Positions 7,655-15,846 of a DNA stretch of 39,864 nucleotides are shown here, piece by piece. Origin of the DNA: SG8-41 sp035259205. GTDB taxonomy: Bacteria; Pseudomonadota; Gammaproteobacteria; Burkholderiales; SG8-41. The notes under the pieces were generated by a model. It made no database searches and was not told the DNA's origin. It saw nothing but the letters and a program-made list of their open reading frames with translations. The position numbers were made by a program, and so were the translations under genes. The stretch lies in the NCBI GenBank assembly GCA_035259205.1, contig DATFWO010000293.1, forward strand, positions 1 through 39,864. Direction: 5' to 3'. Numbering within the stretch: position 1 is the first letter of the stretch; the number at the start of each line of letters is the position of its first letter.

Positions 7655-8644
7655 ATGGACCAGTCACCGAAGATCAAGTATTCCGTCATCGAGGGATGGG
7701 AGCAGCTTCCCCAGGGCTATGCGCACCGGGACGTCGCGGGCGTAGCCGTCGACGGCGAGGACAAGGTGTATCTCATGTGCCGCGGGGACCATCCGGTCAT
7801 GATCTATGACCAGAAGGGCAAATTTCTCCGTTCGTGGGGCGAGGGCGACTTCACCTACCGCACGCACGGCATCTACGTCGCCCCCAATGGCACGATCTTC
7901 TGCACCGACGACGGCAACCACACCGTGCGGCAGTTCACGCCCGCGGGCAAGCTGCTCATGACCATGGGCATCCTGAATACGCCGTCCGACACCGGCTACG
8001 ACGGCAAGAACACGGACTCCATCAAGCGCGCCGCGGGTCCCTTCAACCGCCCGACCAACATCGCGGTGGGGGCCAAGGGCGACCTCTATATCTCGGATGG
8101 CTACGGCAATGCGCGCGTGCATATCTTCTCGCCGACCGGCCAGTTGAAGCGGTCGTGGGGAGAGCCTGGCGACGGCCCCGGGCAGTTTCGCCTGCCGCAC
8201 GGCATCGCGTGCTCGGCCGATGGGCGCGTCTGGGTTTGCGACCGGGAAGCCGACCGCATCCAGATCTTCAGCCCGGACGGCGAGTTCCTGAGCGAATGGA
8301 CGGACACGCAGCGGCCCACGCACATCACCTTCGACCCGAAAGGCAACGTCTACGTTACCGAGCTGGCGTGGCACGAAGGCGACCATAACTATCGCACGGG
8401 TGCCGCGACCGCGAAGTTCCGCCAGGCCCGCATGAGCGTCTACGACAAGGACGGGAAGGTGCTCGCGCGCTGGGGCACGCCGCAAGTCACGGCGCCCGGC
8501 AGCTTCGCCGCGCCGCACGGGCTCGCGCTCGACTCGAAGCGCGATCTCTACGTGAGCGAGGTCACCTGGACCTTCGCGGTGAGCCGCAACCGCGCGCCCG
8601 CGGACTGCCACACGTTCCAGAAGTTCTCGCTCAACCTGTCTTAG
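7655..8644 (+). CDS. NHL-repeat beta-propeller protein
   Basis: Six-bladed NHL-type beta-propeller of 329 residues. Repeated blades of the form GIxVAPNGTIFxTDDGNHTV, NIAVGAKGDLYISDG, GIACSADGRVWVCDR and GLALDSKRDLYVSEV are visible. It is close to proteins annotated as peptidyl-alpha-hydroxyglycine alpha-amidating-lyase-like; that activity is not proven here. No signal peptide is visible. The ATG at 7655 follows an AGAAGGAGG ribosome binding site, so the longer upstream frame is discarded. It is followed by a rho-independent terminator and then a DUF1080 lipoprotein gene. Confidence 0.83.
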   Translation: MDQSPKIKYSVIEGWEQLPQGYAHRDVAGVAVDGEDKVYLMCRGDHPVMIYDQKGKFLRSWGEGDFTYRTHGIYVAPNGTIFCTDDGNHTVRQFTPAGKLLMTMGILNTPSDTGYDGKNTDSIKRAAGPFNRPTNIAVGAKGDLYISDGYGNARVHIFSPTGQLKRSWGEPGDGPGQFRLPHGIACSADGRVWVCDREADRIQIFSPDGEFLSEWTDTQRPTHITFDPKGNVYVTELAWHEGDHNYRTGAATAKFRQARMSVYDKDGKVLARWGTPQVTAPGSFAAPHGLALDSKRDLYVSEVTWTFAVSRNRAPADCHTFQKFSLNLS

Positions 8645-8661
8645 GATGGATTTTGGGGAGC

Positions 8662-8687
8662 GCGAGGGGACATGCCCCCTCGCTTTT
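8662..8687 (+). terminator. Rho-independent terminator after NHL gene
   Basis: An 8-bp GC stem, GCGAGGGG (8662-8669) pairing with CCCCTCGC (8676-8683), has a 6-nt loop and is followed by TTTT. It lies 17 bp after the NHL-repeat stop codon and separates that gene from the DUF1080 gene. Confidence 0.8.
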
Positions 8688-8722
8688 CATCGTAGTCGTC
8701 AACAAGTAGGGGGGAGATAACC

Positions 8723-9334
8723 ATGAAACACTGGTCCGTAATGGTTGTGGGGCTGCTGGTAATTGCGCTGACAGCTGCCGGCTGCGTGCACCGACTGCCC
8801 ACTCAGGGATGGGAGACGCTGATCGACGGGGAGACCGGCCTTGAGAACTTCGTGCGACAAGGCGACGCCAACTGGCGCGCGGAGGGCGGCGCCATCGTGG
8901 CCGACAAGGGCAAGGGCGGGTATCTCGTCACCAAGAAATCCTACAAGGACTTCCACATCTATGCGGAGTTCTACTGCGAAAGCAATACCAACAGCGGCAT
9001 CTTCATCCGCGCCAGCGATCCCAACAAGATAGGCGCCGTCAGCGCCTACGAGGTGAACATCTGGGACACGCGCCCCGACCCGAGCTATGGCACGGGTGGC
9101 ATTGTCAACGTCGCGATGGTGAACCCCATGCCCAAGGCCGGCGGCAAGTGGAACGTCTACGAGATCTACGCCCGGGGCTCGCAGCTGACCGTCACGCTGA
9201 ATGGTGTCGTCACGGCCAACGTTCAGGACAGCACCCATTCCTCAGGGCCCTTCGCGCTGCAGTTCGGGGCCGTCGACAAGGGCGCCCCCGGGGGGCCGAT
9301 CAAATGGCGCAAGGTAGCGGTCAAGGAGCTTTAG
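8723..9334 (+). CDS. DUF1080 (3-keto-disaccharide hydrolase domain) lipoprotein
   Basis: Lipoprotein of 203 residues. The signal peptide ends in the lipobox LTAAGC (Cys21), so it is probably anchored in the outer membrane or periplasm. The remainder is a DUF1080/3-keto-disaccharide-hydrolase domain, a concanavalin-like beta-sandwich: GWETLIDGETGLENF, then ADKGKGGYLVTKKSYKDF, then NSGIFIRA and GKWNVYEI. Members often bind or hydrolyse carbohydrates, but no substrate can be read here. A GGGGGGAG ribosome binding site precedes the ATG. A heptad repeat array begins 5 bp after the stop. Confidence 0.85.
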   Translation: MKHWSVMVVGLLVIALTAAGCVHRLPTQGWETLIDGETGLENFVRQGDANWRAEGGAIVADKGKGGYLVTKKSYKDFHIYAEFYCESNTNSGIFIRASDPNKIGAVSAYEVNIWDTRPDPSYGTGGIVNVAMVNPMPKAGGKWNVYEIYARGSQLTVTLNGVVTANVQDSTHSSGPFALQFGAVDKGAPGGPIKWRKVAVKEL

Positions 9335-9339
9335 AATCG

Positions 9340-9381
9340 GTGATGCGTGATGGGTGATGAGTGATGGGGGACGAGTGATCG
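9340..9381. repeat. Heptad array (GTGATGR)x6, left arm
   Basis: Six contiguous 7-bp units: GTGATGC, GTGATGG, GTGATGA, GTGATGG, GGGACGA, GTGATCG. The array begins right after the DUF1080 stop. No right-arm partner is seen before the next gene at 9508. Confidence 0.9.
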
Positions 9382-9444
9382 GCCTGCATCACATCACGAT
9401 CCTGAAGCTGTCGACGTAGCGCACGGCGCGGCGCCGCGTATCGA

Positions 9445-9474
9445 AATCGGGGACAGCTGGGTCTGTCCCCGATT
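9445..9474. repeat. 30-bp REP-like palindrome
   Basis: A perfect 12-bp inverted repeat, AATCGGGGACAG / CTGTCCCCGATT, with a 6-nt loop (CTGGGT). This GGGGACAG...CTGTCCCC form resembles short dispersed extragenic palindromes in proteobacterial genomes. It sits 33 bp upstream of the second MmgE/PrpD gene and could act as a hairpin in its leader or as a weak terminator. Confidence 0.8.
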
Positions 9475-9507
9475 ACTTTGTTGCTCAAGCTGCGTGGCAG
9501 CGACTTC

Positions 9508-10929
9508 ATGCCTGCAAACATGGACAAGGGAACGACGGCCGTCCTGGCCGAATGGGCTGCAGGTTTTCGGCTCGACGATGCGCCGCCCGCGGTAATCGAG
9601 CGGATGAAAGCGCTGGTGCTCGATCTGCTGCGGGTGATCACCGTCGGGGCTCCGCTGCCGTGGAGCGTGGCCGCGCGCCGGCTCGCCTTGCAACTGGGAG
9701 GAACCGGCAGCAGCAGCCTGCTCCTGACGGGAGATCGCCTCGATGCGGGCCGGGCCGCTTTCGTCAATGGCGCCTACGCCCACGCCTGCGACCTCGACGA
9801 TACGCATGTCGGCTCGATGCATCACGCGGGCGCGTCGATCCTGCCTGCGGTGATCGCGATCGCGGAACAGGAGGATGCGGGCGGCCGGGCGCTGCTGGAA
9901 GCCGCGATCTGCGGTTACGAAGCTTCGTTGCGGATCGGGCTGGCTACGCAGCCGTCGCTTTTCCAGCGGGGCTTCATGGCGACACCGACTTGCGGAGCCC
10001 TGGGCGCGGCGCTGGCGGTGGGGAAGCTGCTGGCCCTCGCTCCCAAAGACCTGGCCGGCGCGCTCGGGGCGGCGGGGGCGTACGCCGGGGGGTTGGCCCA
10101 GTTCTATCACTCCGGCGGGATCACCAAGCGGCTCAACGGCGCGCGCGGCGCCGAATCGGGCGTCATGGCTGCGCTCCTCACCAAGGAGGGCATCTGGGGT
10201 CCGCGCGACATCCTCGAAGGGGAGGCGGGGTTCTTTCGCGCTTTTGCCGGGAAGTCCGATCCGGGCAAGGTTACCGGCGATCTCGGCCGCGGCTACCGAT
10301 TGATGGAGGTGAGCACGAAGATACACGCCGGAGCGGGGCGCTTGCAGGCGTCCGTGGACGCCGGCCTCGCTTTGGGCGCCCGCTACGATCTGCTGCCCGA
10401 GCAGATCGCGGATGTCGAGGTGGGGATACCCAAAGTGATCCAGGGCAGGCTCACCCAGCTCGACCCGCCGGACCTGCAGAGCGCGCAGCTCTCCGTTCCG
10501 TTCAGCCTGGCGATGGCGCTCGTTCTCGGCCGCTCGCGCGGCGCACAGGCTGCGCTGCGGCGCGAGGACTACGAGGCGGCGCTGGGATCTCCTGCGGCGC
10601 GGGCCCTGTCCGGGCGCGTGCGCTGCGTGCTGGACCCCGAGGTCGAGGCCGGCACCAACACGGAAGAAGTTCCGTCCCGGGTGAGCCTGCTGCTCGCCGA
10701 CGGACGGGCATTCGTCGAGCGGGTCGCGCACCCGAGAGGGAGTCCGCACCGCGTGATGAACTGGGAAGAGCTCGCGGCGTTGTTCAAGGATACGGTCGCC
10801 GATGCCTTGCCGGCGCAGGCTGCGGCCAGGGTGCTCGAGCTCGTAGCCGGCCTCGATCGCGGCACGCGTGTCCGGGAGATCACCGGCGCCTTCGTGGCTG
10901 GGCCAGGCTGGCTGGAAAAGAACGGCTGA
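9508..10929 (+). CDS. MmgE/PrpD family protein (second copy)
   Basis: Cytoplasmic MmgE/PrpD-family protein of 473 residues without a signal peptide. Family blocks are the helical start TAVLAEWAAGFRLDDAPP, the DLDDTHVGSMHHAG block (equivalent to the D/H-rich active-site region of PrpD), and the KIHAGAGRLQ region in the C-terminal lid domain. The ATG at 9508 is chosen; a TTG at 9478 and an ATG at 9520 are alternatives, and no clear ribosome binding site decides. It is followed by an SDR and a Bug receptor on the same strand, so a dehydratase or decarboxylase step on an imported carboxylate is a reasonable inference. Confidence 0.83.
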   Translation: MPANMDKGTTAVLAEWAAGFRLDDAPPAVIERMKALVLDLLRVITVGAPLPWSVAARRLALQLGGTGSSSLLLTGDRLDAGRAAFVNGAYAHACDLDDTHVGSMHHAGASILPAVIAIAEQEDAGGRALLEAAICGYEASLRIGLATQPSLFQRGFMATPTCGALGAALAVGKLLALAPKDLAGALGAAGAYAGGLAQFYHSGGITKRLNGARGAESGVMAALLTKEGIWGPRDILEGEAGFFRAFAGKSDPGKVTGDLGRGYRLMEVSTKIHAGAGRLQASVDAGLALGARYDLLPEQIADVEVGIPKVIQGRLTQLDPPDLQSAQLSVPFSLAMALVLGRSRGAQAALRREDYEAALGSPAARALSGRVRCVLDPEVEAGTNTEEVPSRVSLLLADGRAFVERVAHPRGSPHRVMNWEELAALFKDTVADALPAQAAARVLELVAGLDRGTRVREITGAFVAGPGWLEKNG

Positions 10930-10944
10930 GAACCTATAGGTTCT
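10929..10944. promoter_or_regulatory. 16-bp perfect palindrome, candidate operator
   Basis: AGAACCTATAGGTTCT is a perfect palindrome that starts on the last base of the MmgE/PrpD stop codon and lies 25 bp upstream of the SDR start. Its size and symmetry suit a dimeric repressor site, but no regulator gene is adjacent. It could instead be a small processing hairpin. Confidence 0.4.
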
Positions 10945-10969
10945 AATCAACTCGCGAAAGGGAACCATC

Positions 10970-11764
10970 ATGCTGCCTGCAGAATACGACGTAGCCGGCA
11001 AAGTCGTCTTCATTACCGGCGCGGGGCGCGGCATCGGAAAGGGTATCGCACAGGTGCTGGCGGAAGCCGGCGCCGACATCGCGCTCAACGCGCTGACGCC
11101 AAAGTATGTGGAGGGCACGGCAAAGGAGATCGCCGCAGCGTCCGGCAGGCGCGTCGTGCCAGTGATCGCCGATGTAACCAAGGCCGGCGACGTGCAGCGC
11201 GCGGTCGACACCATACTGCGCACGTTCGGGCGGATTGACGTCCTGGTCAACGCGCTCGGGGACTCCATACGCAAGCCCCTGGTGGCGCTGCCGGACAAAG
11301 CCGGCACTGCGGCGGCACTTTCCGACGAAGAGATCAAATTCATCATGGACGTCAACCTGACGGAGGCGATCCTGTGCACGCGCGCGGTCGGACCGCACCT
11401 GCTCGAGCGGCGCGCCGGCAAGGTCATCAACATCGCGTCGTGGACCGCACACCAGGGGGGCAAGGACCTGGTGTTGTACACAGCCGCCAAGACCGCGCTC
11501 GCTGGCTTTACGCGCGCGCAGGCGCTCGAATGGGCGCCGTACGGAGTGCACGTCAACGCGATTGCACCGGGGATCTTTCCCGATCCCGTCACCTCCGGCG
11601 AAGAGCGGGCCGAGCAATCGAGGCAGCGCGCGGCGCAGACGGTGCCGTTGAAGCGGGCCGGGCGGCTGCGGGAAGTGGGGCTGCTCGCGCTCTACCTGGC
11701 TTCGGGCGCCTCGGACTACATGACCGGGCAAACGATTTTTATCGACGGCGGCCTGAGTCTCTAA
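10970..11764 (+). CDS. SDR family oxidoreductase
   Basis: Short-chain dehydrogenase/reductase of 264 residues, classical type. The cofactor motif TGAGRGIG is near residues 16-23, the NALG strand motif follows, and the catalytic residues are the serine of INIASW and YTAAK (Tyr-x-x-x-Lys). The C-terminus has the common GQTIFIDGG block. It probably oxidises or reduces a hydroxy/keto intermediate handled together with the preceding MmgE/PrpD enzyme. The stop is only 2 bp before the start of the Bug receptor gene, which indicates co-translation. Confidence 0.87.
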   Translation: MLPAEYDVAGKVVFITGAGRGIGKGIAQVLAEAGADIALNALTPKYVEGTAKEIAAASGRRVVPVIADVTKAGDVQRAVDTILRTFGRIDVLVNALGDSIRKPLVALPDKAGTAAALSDEEIKFIMDVNLTEAILCTRAVGPHLLERRAGKVINIASWTAHQGGKDLVLYTAAKTALAGFTRAQALEWAPYGVHVNAIAPGIFPDPVTSGEERAEQSRQRAAQTVPLKRAGRLREVGLLALYLASGASDYMTGQTIFIDGGLSL

Positions 11765-11766
11765 AG

Positions 11767-12741
11767 ATGAAGCGCGCTTTCAGCCTTGTTTGTTTTCTGT
11801 GCGGTATGTGGTCGATCATCGAGATCGTCGAGCCTGCGCACGCGCAATCCTATCCGACAAAGCCGATCAGGCTGGTCGTGGCGGTCGTGCCCGGTGGTAA
11901 CCTGGATCTCCTCGGCCGCGCTGTCGCGCAGAAACTGACCGAGAGCCTGGGACGGCCGATGATCGTGGAGAACCGGCCGGGAGCCAACACCACCATCGGC
12001 TCGGAAAGCGTCGCGCGCTCCGCCCCGGACGGCTACTCTCTGCTGATGATCGCGCCGAGTTTCCTGGTCGGGCCGGTCATGATGCGCAATCCGCCATACG
12101 ATCCGCTGCGCGATTTCGCCGGCGTGAGCGCGATCGCCACCTTGCCGCAGCTGCTGGTCGTGCATCCGTCGGTGCCGGTCAGGAGCGTGCGCGAGCTGAT
12201 CGCGCTCGCCAAGGCGCGCCCGGGAGAGCTCAATTGCGCCACTTCCGGCAACGGCTCGGGTTCCCACTTCGCGATGGAGTTCTTCGTCCGCCAGGCGGGC
12301 GTGCGGCTGACGCGCATTCCCTACAACGGCGACGCGCAGGCGCTCGTGCACGTCATCGGCGGGCAGTTGCCGCTCAAGTTCGAGAACACGAGCACGTCGA
12401 TTGCCCACGTCAAGGCCGGCAGGCTGCGCGCGCTGGGGGTGACGAGCGCAAAGCGCTCGTCGCTGCTGCCGGACGTTCCCGCGATCGGCGAGACGCTCCC
12501 TGGCTACGAGGCGAGCATATTCAACGGCATGGTGGCGCCGGCCGGAACGCCGCGGGAAATCGTCGCGCGCCTGCACGCCGAGATCGTGAAGTTCACGCAA
12601 GCGCCGGACATACGTTCCCGCTTCGCGCAGCAGGGCGTGGAGCTGCAGGCCAGTGCCACGCCGGAGCAGTTCAACGCCTACCTCAAGTCCGAGTTCGCGC
12701 GATTGTCCGGGCTGGTGAAGGAATTGGGGATTATCGAGTAA
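11767..12741 (+). CDS. Tripartite tricarboxylate transporter receptor, Bug/TctC family (1)
   Basis: Periplasmic solute-binding protein of the Bug/TctC family, 324 residues. The signal peptide ends at PAHA; the mature start YPTKPIRLVVAVVPGG is the family signature, followed by GRPMIVENRPGA and the PDGYSLLM block. Bug receptors bind carboxylates or other small anions and work with TctAB-type permeases or as sensors. The ATG at 11767 lies 2 bp after the SDR stop, so it is the last gene of the prpD-SDR-bug operon. A 12-copy, 14-bp repeat array begins 7 bp after the stop codon. Confidence 0.9.
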   Translation: MKRAFSLVCFLCGMWSIIEIVEPAHAQSYPTKPIRLVVAVVPGGNLDLLGRAVAQKLTESLGRPMIVENRPGANTTIGSESVARSAPDGYSLLMIAPSFLVGPVMMRNPPYDPLRDFAGVSAIATLPQLLVVHPSVPVRSVRELIALAKARPGELNCATSGNGSGSHFAMEFFVRQAGVRLTRIPYNGDAQALVHVIGGQLPLKFENTSTSIAHVKAGRLRALGVTSAKRSSLLPDVPAIGETLPGYEASIFNGMVAPAGTPREIVARLHAEIVKFTQAPDIRSRFAQQGVELQASATPEQFNAYLKSEFARLSGLVKELGIIE

Positions 12742-12747
12742 ACGTGC

Positions 12748-12908
12748 GTCTCAGATACGGCGTCCCAGGTACAGCGTCCCAGATAAGGCGTCCCAGGTGC
12801 AGCGTCCCAGATACAACGTCCCAGATACAGCGTCCCAGGTGCTGCGTCGCAGATAAGGCGTCCCAGATACGACGTCTCAGGTACGACGTCTCAGATAGAG
12901 CGTCGCAC
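12748..12908. repeat. 14-bp (two-heptad) array, 12 copies, left arm
   Basis: GTCYCAG (two copies GTCGCAS) occurs at 12748 and then every 14 bp without phase loss up to 12902, alternating with a variable heptad (ATACGGC, GTACAGC, ATAAGGC and others). Twelve units make this the longest array in the window. Its inverted partner is 12920-12982. Bases 12857-12907 are identical to 30176-30226. Confidence 0.95.
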
Positions 12909-12919
12909 GGACGCTTTAC

Positions 12920-12982
12920 CTGGGACGCTTCACCTGAGACGATCCATCTGGGACGCTCTATCTGAGACGCTTCACCTGAGAC
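12920..12982. repeat. 14-bp array, 5 copies, right arm
   Basis: CTGRGAC at 12920, 12934, 12948, 12962 and 12976, exactly 14 bp apart, alternates with heptads such as GCTTCAC. It is the reverse complement of the 12748-12908 array, with a turn of only about 11 bp, so the region can form a long hairpin or cruciform. It ends 16 bp before the VOC gene start. Confidence 0.95.
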
Positions 12983-12998
12983 GTAGTCAGGAGCAAAC

Positions 12999-13889
12999 AT
13001 GTTCACCCGCATCGACCACGTCATGATCTGCGTGCCCGACCTGCAGCGCGGCATCGAGCAGTACCGCAGGATGGGCTTCGACATCCATCCGGGCGGAGTG
13101 CACACCGGGAAGGGCACCCACAATGCCATCGCGTTCAACCGGGAGGACTACATCGAGTTGCTCGCCATCTGTGACCGGACAGAGCACGAGGCGGAGGCGC
13201 GCACGCCCGGCAGCTCGCGCGCCGGCCTGGCGGAATTCATCGCGGTGGGGGGCGGAATGCGCTACGTCATCCTGCAAAGCGACGACCTGGCGGCGGATGT
13301 CGCCGCAATGCGCAGGCGCGGCGTCGACGTCGGCGATGCCTACGACGCGGGCCGGCGCACACCCGACGGGCGGGAGCTGCGGTGGAAAGCCGCGTCGCTG
13401 GGTCCGAAGAATCCGCTGCCGATCTTCTTCATCCAGCACGTGACGCCGGTCGAGGAGCGCCGCAGACAGATACCCGCCGCCGGCAGCCACCCCAACGGCG
13501 TCTACGCGATAGCGCGCGCCTACATTGCCGTCGAGGACGCTGCGGCCAGCGCCGCGATCTATGCCAAAGTGCTTGGGATGCCCCAGCCGCCATCGCACCA
13601 GGGCACGGTGATCATGGCGGACATGGCGGTCTTCGATTTGGGCCCTACCGGTCTTGCCGTCGTCCAGCCCTACGCTCCGGGGCCGGCTGCGGACGCGCTC
13701 AAGCGCCGCGGGCCCGGCCCGTTCCAGGCGCTGTACCGCACGACCAGCATGGGCGCGGCCACGCGCTGGATGGAGGCGCACGGCTTGCCGTCGCCGGCGC
13801 GCGGCACGCGGAGCAGCGGCGAGAGCGCGATGCTGGTGCATCCCAACGACGCCTGCGGCGTGCACATCGGGTTCGTCGGGCCGGAGTAG
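12999..13889 (+). CDS. VOC family protein (glyoxalase-like, two modules)
   Basis: Vicinal-oxygen-chelate protein of 296 residues. The N-terminal module begins RIDHVMICVPDLQRGIEQY, with the usual metal histidine at position 7 (DHV). A second beta-alpha-beta module starts near residue 170 (ARAYIAVEDAAASAAIY) and ends GVHIGFVGPE. The layout fits the glyoxalase_3-like branch of the superfamily. Reactions in this superfamily include dioxygenation, isomerisation and thiol addition; none can be assigned here. A CAGGAG ribosome binding site precedes the ATG. Repeat arrays bound the gene on both sides. Confidence 0.82.
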   Translation: MFTRIDHVMICVPDLQRGIEQYRRMGFDIHPGGVHTGKGTHNAIAFNREDYIELLAICDRTEHEAEARTPGSSRAGLAEFIAVGGGMRYVILQSDDLAADVAAMRRRGVDVGDAYDAGRRTPDGRELRWKAASLGPKNPLPIFFIQHVTPVEERRRQIPAAGSHPNGVYAIARAYIAVEDAAASAAIYAKVLGMPQPPSHQGTVIMADMAVFDLGPTGLAVVQPYAPGPAADALKRRGPGPFQALYRTTSMGAATRWMEAHGLPSPARGTRSSGESAMLVHPNDACGVHIGFVGPE

Positions 13890-13893
13890 ATCG

Positions 13894-13914
13894 GTGATGA
13901 GCGATGGGTGATGA
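13894..13914. repeat. Heptad array (GTGATGR)x3, left arm
   Basis: Three 7-bp units: GTGATGA, GCGATGG, GTGATGA. They fill the 32-bp gap after the VOC stop, just before the ICMT-like gene; the last unit may contribute to that gene's ribosome binding site (GATGAGG). Confidence 0.85.
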
Positions 13915-13921
13915 GGACGAG

Positions 13922-14383
13922 ATGTCGGTTCTCGAGCTGAGGATTCCCCCGCCCGTTGTGATGCTGCTCACCGGCATCCTCATGCGGCTCGCGTCGTCGG
14001 TCATGCCTGCTTTGGCGTTCCCGATTCCTGCACGAGTCGCGCTTGCCGTAGCCCTAGCCGTCGCCGGTTTTGTCGTTGCATCGGTGGCTTTTTTCTCGTT
14101 TCGGCGGGTGAGGACCACGGTCGACCCGAGGAAGCCGGACGAAGCAACTAACCTCGTTGCGGCGGGTCTCTACAAGGTCACCCGCAACCCGATGTACCTG
14201 GGACTGCTCTTGATCCTGACTGGATGGGCGATTTTTCTGGCGAATGCGATGGCCTTCGTATTCCTTCCGGTGTTCGTCCTGTACCTGAACCGGTTTCAAA
14301 TCGAGCCGGAAGAGCGGGCGCTCGCGCTGAAGTTCGGAGCGCAGTACGCGGCTTACAGGGCAAAGGTGCGGCGCTGGTTGTAG
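13922..14383 (+). CDS. ICMT/PEMT-like membrane methyltransferase family protein
   Basis: Integral membrane protein of 153 residues related to the isoprenylcysteine carboxyl methyltransferase/phospholipid methyltransferase family. Three to four hydrophobic segments are visible. The conserved C-terminal SAM-binding block is GLYKVTRNPMYLGLLL, then PEERALALKFGAQYAAY and RRW. Bacterial members are mostly uncharacterised. The ATG at 13922 is preferred over one at 13904, which falls inside repeat DNA. The following GFA gene starts 38 bp downstream on the same strand. Confidence 0.83.
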   Translation: MSVLELRIPPPVVMLLTGILMRLASSVMPALAFPIPARVALAVALAVAGFVVASVAFFSFRRVRTTVDPRKPDEATNLVAAGLYKVTRNPMYLGLLLILTGWAIFLANAMAFVFLPVFVLYLNRFQIEPEERALALKFGAQYAAYRAKVRRWL

Positions 14384-14421
14384 GGCATGAAACAGGTTCA
14401 GGTGCTCGCGGGGAGCTTGCC

Positions 14422-14769
14422 ATGAACTACAAAGGAAGCTGCCACTGTGGACGGATAGCGTTCGAGGTCGAGGGCAATCTCGAGCAGGCCATCGAGTGCA
14501 ACTGCTCGCATTGCAGCCGCAAGGGCTACCTCTTGTGGTTCGTCCCGCGTGCGCAGCTCAAGCTGCTTACGCCCGAGGCTGGCTTCGGCACCTACACCTT
14601 CAACAAGCACGTCATCCAGCATCATTTCTGCCCCAAATGCGGCTGCGCTCCGTTCGGGTTCGGAACAGACCGTTCGGGAGCGGCAACCGCAGCGATCAAC
14701 GCGCGTTGCCTGGAAGGCGTGGACCTGGCCTCGCTGAAGAAAGTACCGGCCGACGGCCGCTCGCTTTAG
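14422..14769 (+). CDS. GFA family zinc protein
   Basis: Protein of 115 residues in the GFA/CENP-V family (named after glutathione-dependent formaldehyde-activating enzyme). The zinc ligands are complete: Cys7 and Cys9 (CHC), Cys26, Cys28 and Cys31 (CNCSHC), and Cys70 and Cys73 (CPKC). The length is normal for the family. A glutathione-conjugate role is possible but not established for most members. The ATG at 14422 follows a GGGGAG ribosome binding site; upstream extension of the frame only overlaps the previous gene. Confidence 0.87.
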   Translation: MNYKGSCHCGRIAFEVEGNLEQAIECNCSHCSRKGYLLWFVPRAQLKLLTPEAGFGTYTFNKHVIQHHFCPKCGCAPFGFGTDRSGAATAAINARCLEGVDLASLKKVPADGRSL

Positions 14770-14834
14770 GGCGGCACATGAACGTTATGCCGGATGCGGC
14801 GTCGCCGTGATGGCGCAAGCAGAATGGTGATCGG

Positions 14835-14862
14835 GAGACCCATCACCCAGCACTCGTTACCT
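14835..14862. repeat. Degenerate heptad array (ATCACCC-type), right arm
   Basis: Units GAGACCC, ATCACCC, AGCACTC and GTTACCT in 7-bp phase, ending 6 bp from the stop codon of the second Bug receptor gene. This is the weakest array of the set. Confidence 0.5.
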
Positions 14863-14868
14863 GCGACC

Positions 14869-15846
14869 CTACTGCGCCACCTCGGCGGCGGTGATGCCCG
14901 CCTTCGTAATCACCTTCCGCCACCGCTCCGTCTCCGAAACGATCATGTCGCGCAACGCCGCGGGCGTGCCGGGCCTCGCCTCGACTCCCTGATCGAGCAG
15001 CCGCTGAACCATGGCGGGGTCCGTCAGGACGCGGTTCAACTCGGTGTTGAGCCGCGTCACGATCGCAGGCGCGGTTCCAGCGGGCGCGAGGAGCCCGTAC
15101 CACGTGTTGCAGTCGTACCCCGGATACGTTTCCGCCACGGGCCGGTATTGCGGGGCGATCCGTGAGGGTGTCTGCGTTCCCGCAGCGATGATGCGCAGGC
15201 GGCCCGACTTGAGGAACGATACGATCTGCGGCGTGCTCGACCAGAAAAGCTGCACCTGTCCCGCCACCAGGTCGACCAGGGCGGGGGCGCCGCCCTTGTA
15301 CGGCACGTGGACGAACTTGACGCCGGCCATGACCTGCAGGAGCTCGATGCCGAGGTGATTGGGCGTGCCGACGCCCGGCGATGCGAAATTGAGCTTGCCG
15401 GGATGCGCCTTGGCGAGCGCCACGAGGTCCTTGATGTCGTGCACCGGCAGTGAGGGGTGCACCACGAGGAAGAAGGGCGAGAACGTGATGACGCCGATCG
15501 GCGCAAAATCTTTCTGCGGATCGAACGGCATCTTCACGCCCAGCGCGGGGTTCACGGCGAGCCCGGCCGAGGTCCCGAACGTGAGCGTGTAACCGTCGGG
15601 CGGCGCCTTCGCGCCGAGCGTCAGGCCGATGAAAGTTCCGGCCCCGGGACGGTTGTCGACGATGATCTGGGTTCCCATTGCCTCGGCAATCTTGCCCGTC
15701 ACCTCGCGCCCGACGATGTCGGTCGTGCCCCCCGGCGGATAGGGAACGATCAGGCGGATCGGTTTCGCCGGATAGGTCTGCCCCAGGAGAGCCCCGCCCA
15801 TACTCATGAACAGCCATCCAGCGATGATGATCGTGATGCGATTCAT
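14869..15846 (-). CDS. Tripartite tricarboxylate transporter receptor, Bug/TctC family (2)
   Basis: Bug/TctC periplasmic receptor of 325 residues. The signal peptide is followed by TYPAKPIRLIVPYPPGG, TQIIVDNRPGAG, PPDGYTL and HVPYKGGAPAL, all family landmarks. The ATG at 15846 has an AAGGAGG ribosome binding site 4 nt upstream, which rules out the much longer open frame. The gene is divergent from the SDR at 16043, with 196 bp between the starts, so the two may share a control region and a substrate. Confidence 0.9.
   Translation of the reverse strand: MNRITIIIAGWLFMSMGGALLGQTYPAKPIRLIVPYPPGGTTDIVGREVTGKIAEAMGTQIIVDNRPGAGTFIGLTLGAKAPPDGYTLTFGTSAGLAVNPALGVKMPFDPQKDFAPIGVITFSPFFLVVHPSLPVHDIKDLVALAKAHPGKLNFASPGVGTPNHLGIELLQVMAGVKFVHVPYKGGAPALVDLVAGQVQLFWSSTPQIVSFLKSGRLRIIAAGTQTPSRIAPQYRPVAETYPGYDCNTWYGLLAPAGTAPAIVTRLNTELNRVLTDPAMVQRLLDQGVEARPGTPAALRDMIVSETERWRKVITKAGITAAEVAQ

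Noticed and set aside
9382..9444. Gene remnant next to the REP-like palindrome
   Set aside because: Short peptides on both strands look protein-like, but each is under 25 residues and no family can be recognised.
9394..11592. Long minus-strand frame of 732 codons
   Set aside because: Antisense to the MmgE/PrpD and SDR genes, both of which have complete family motifs.
12748..12982. CRISPR array
   Set aside because: The repeated unit is 7 bp in a 14-bp period, with no 23-37 bp repeats, no unique spacers of constant length and no cas genes.
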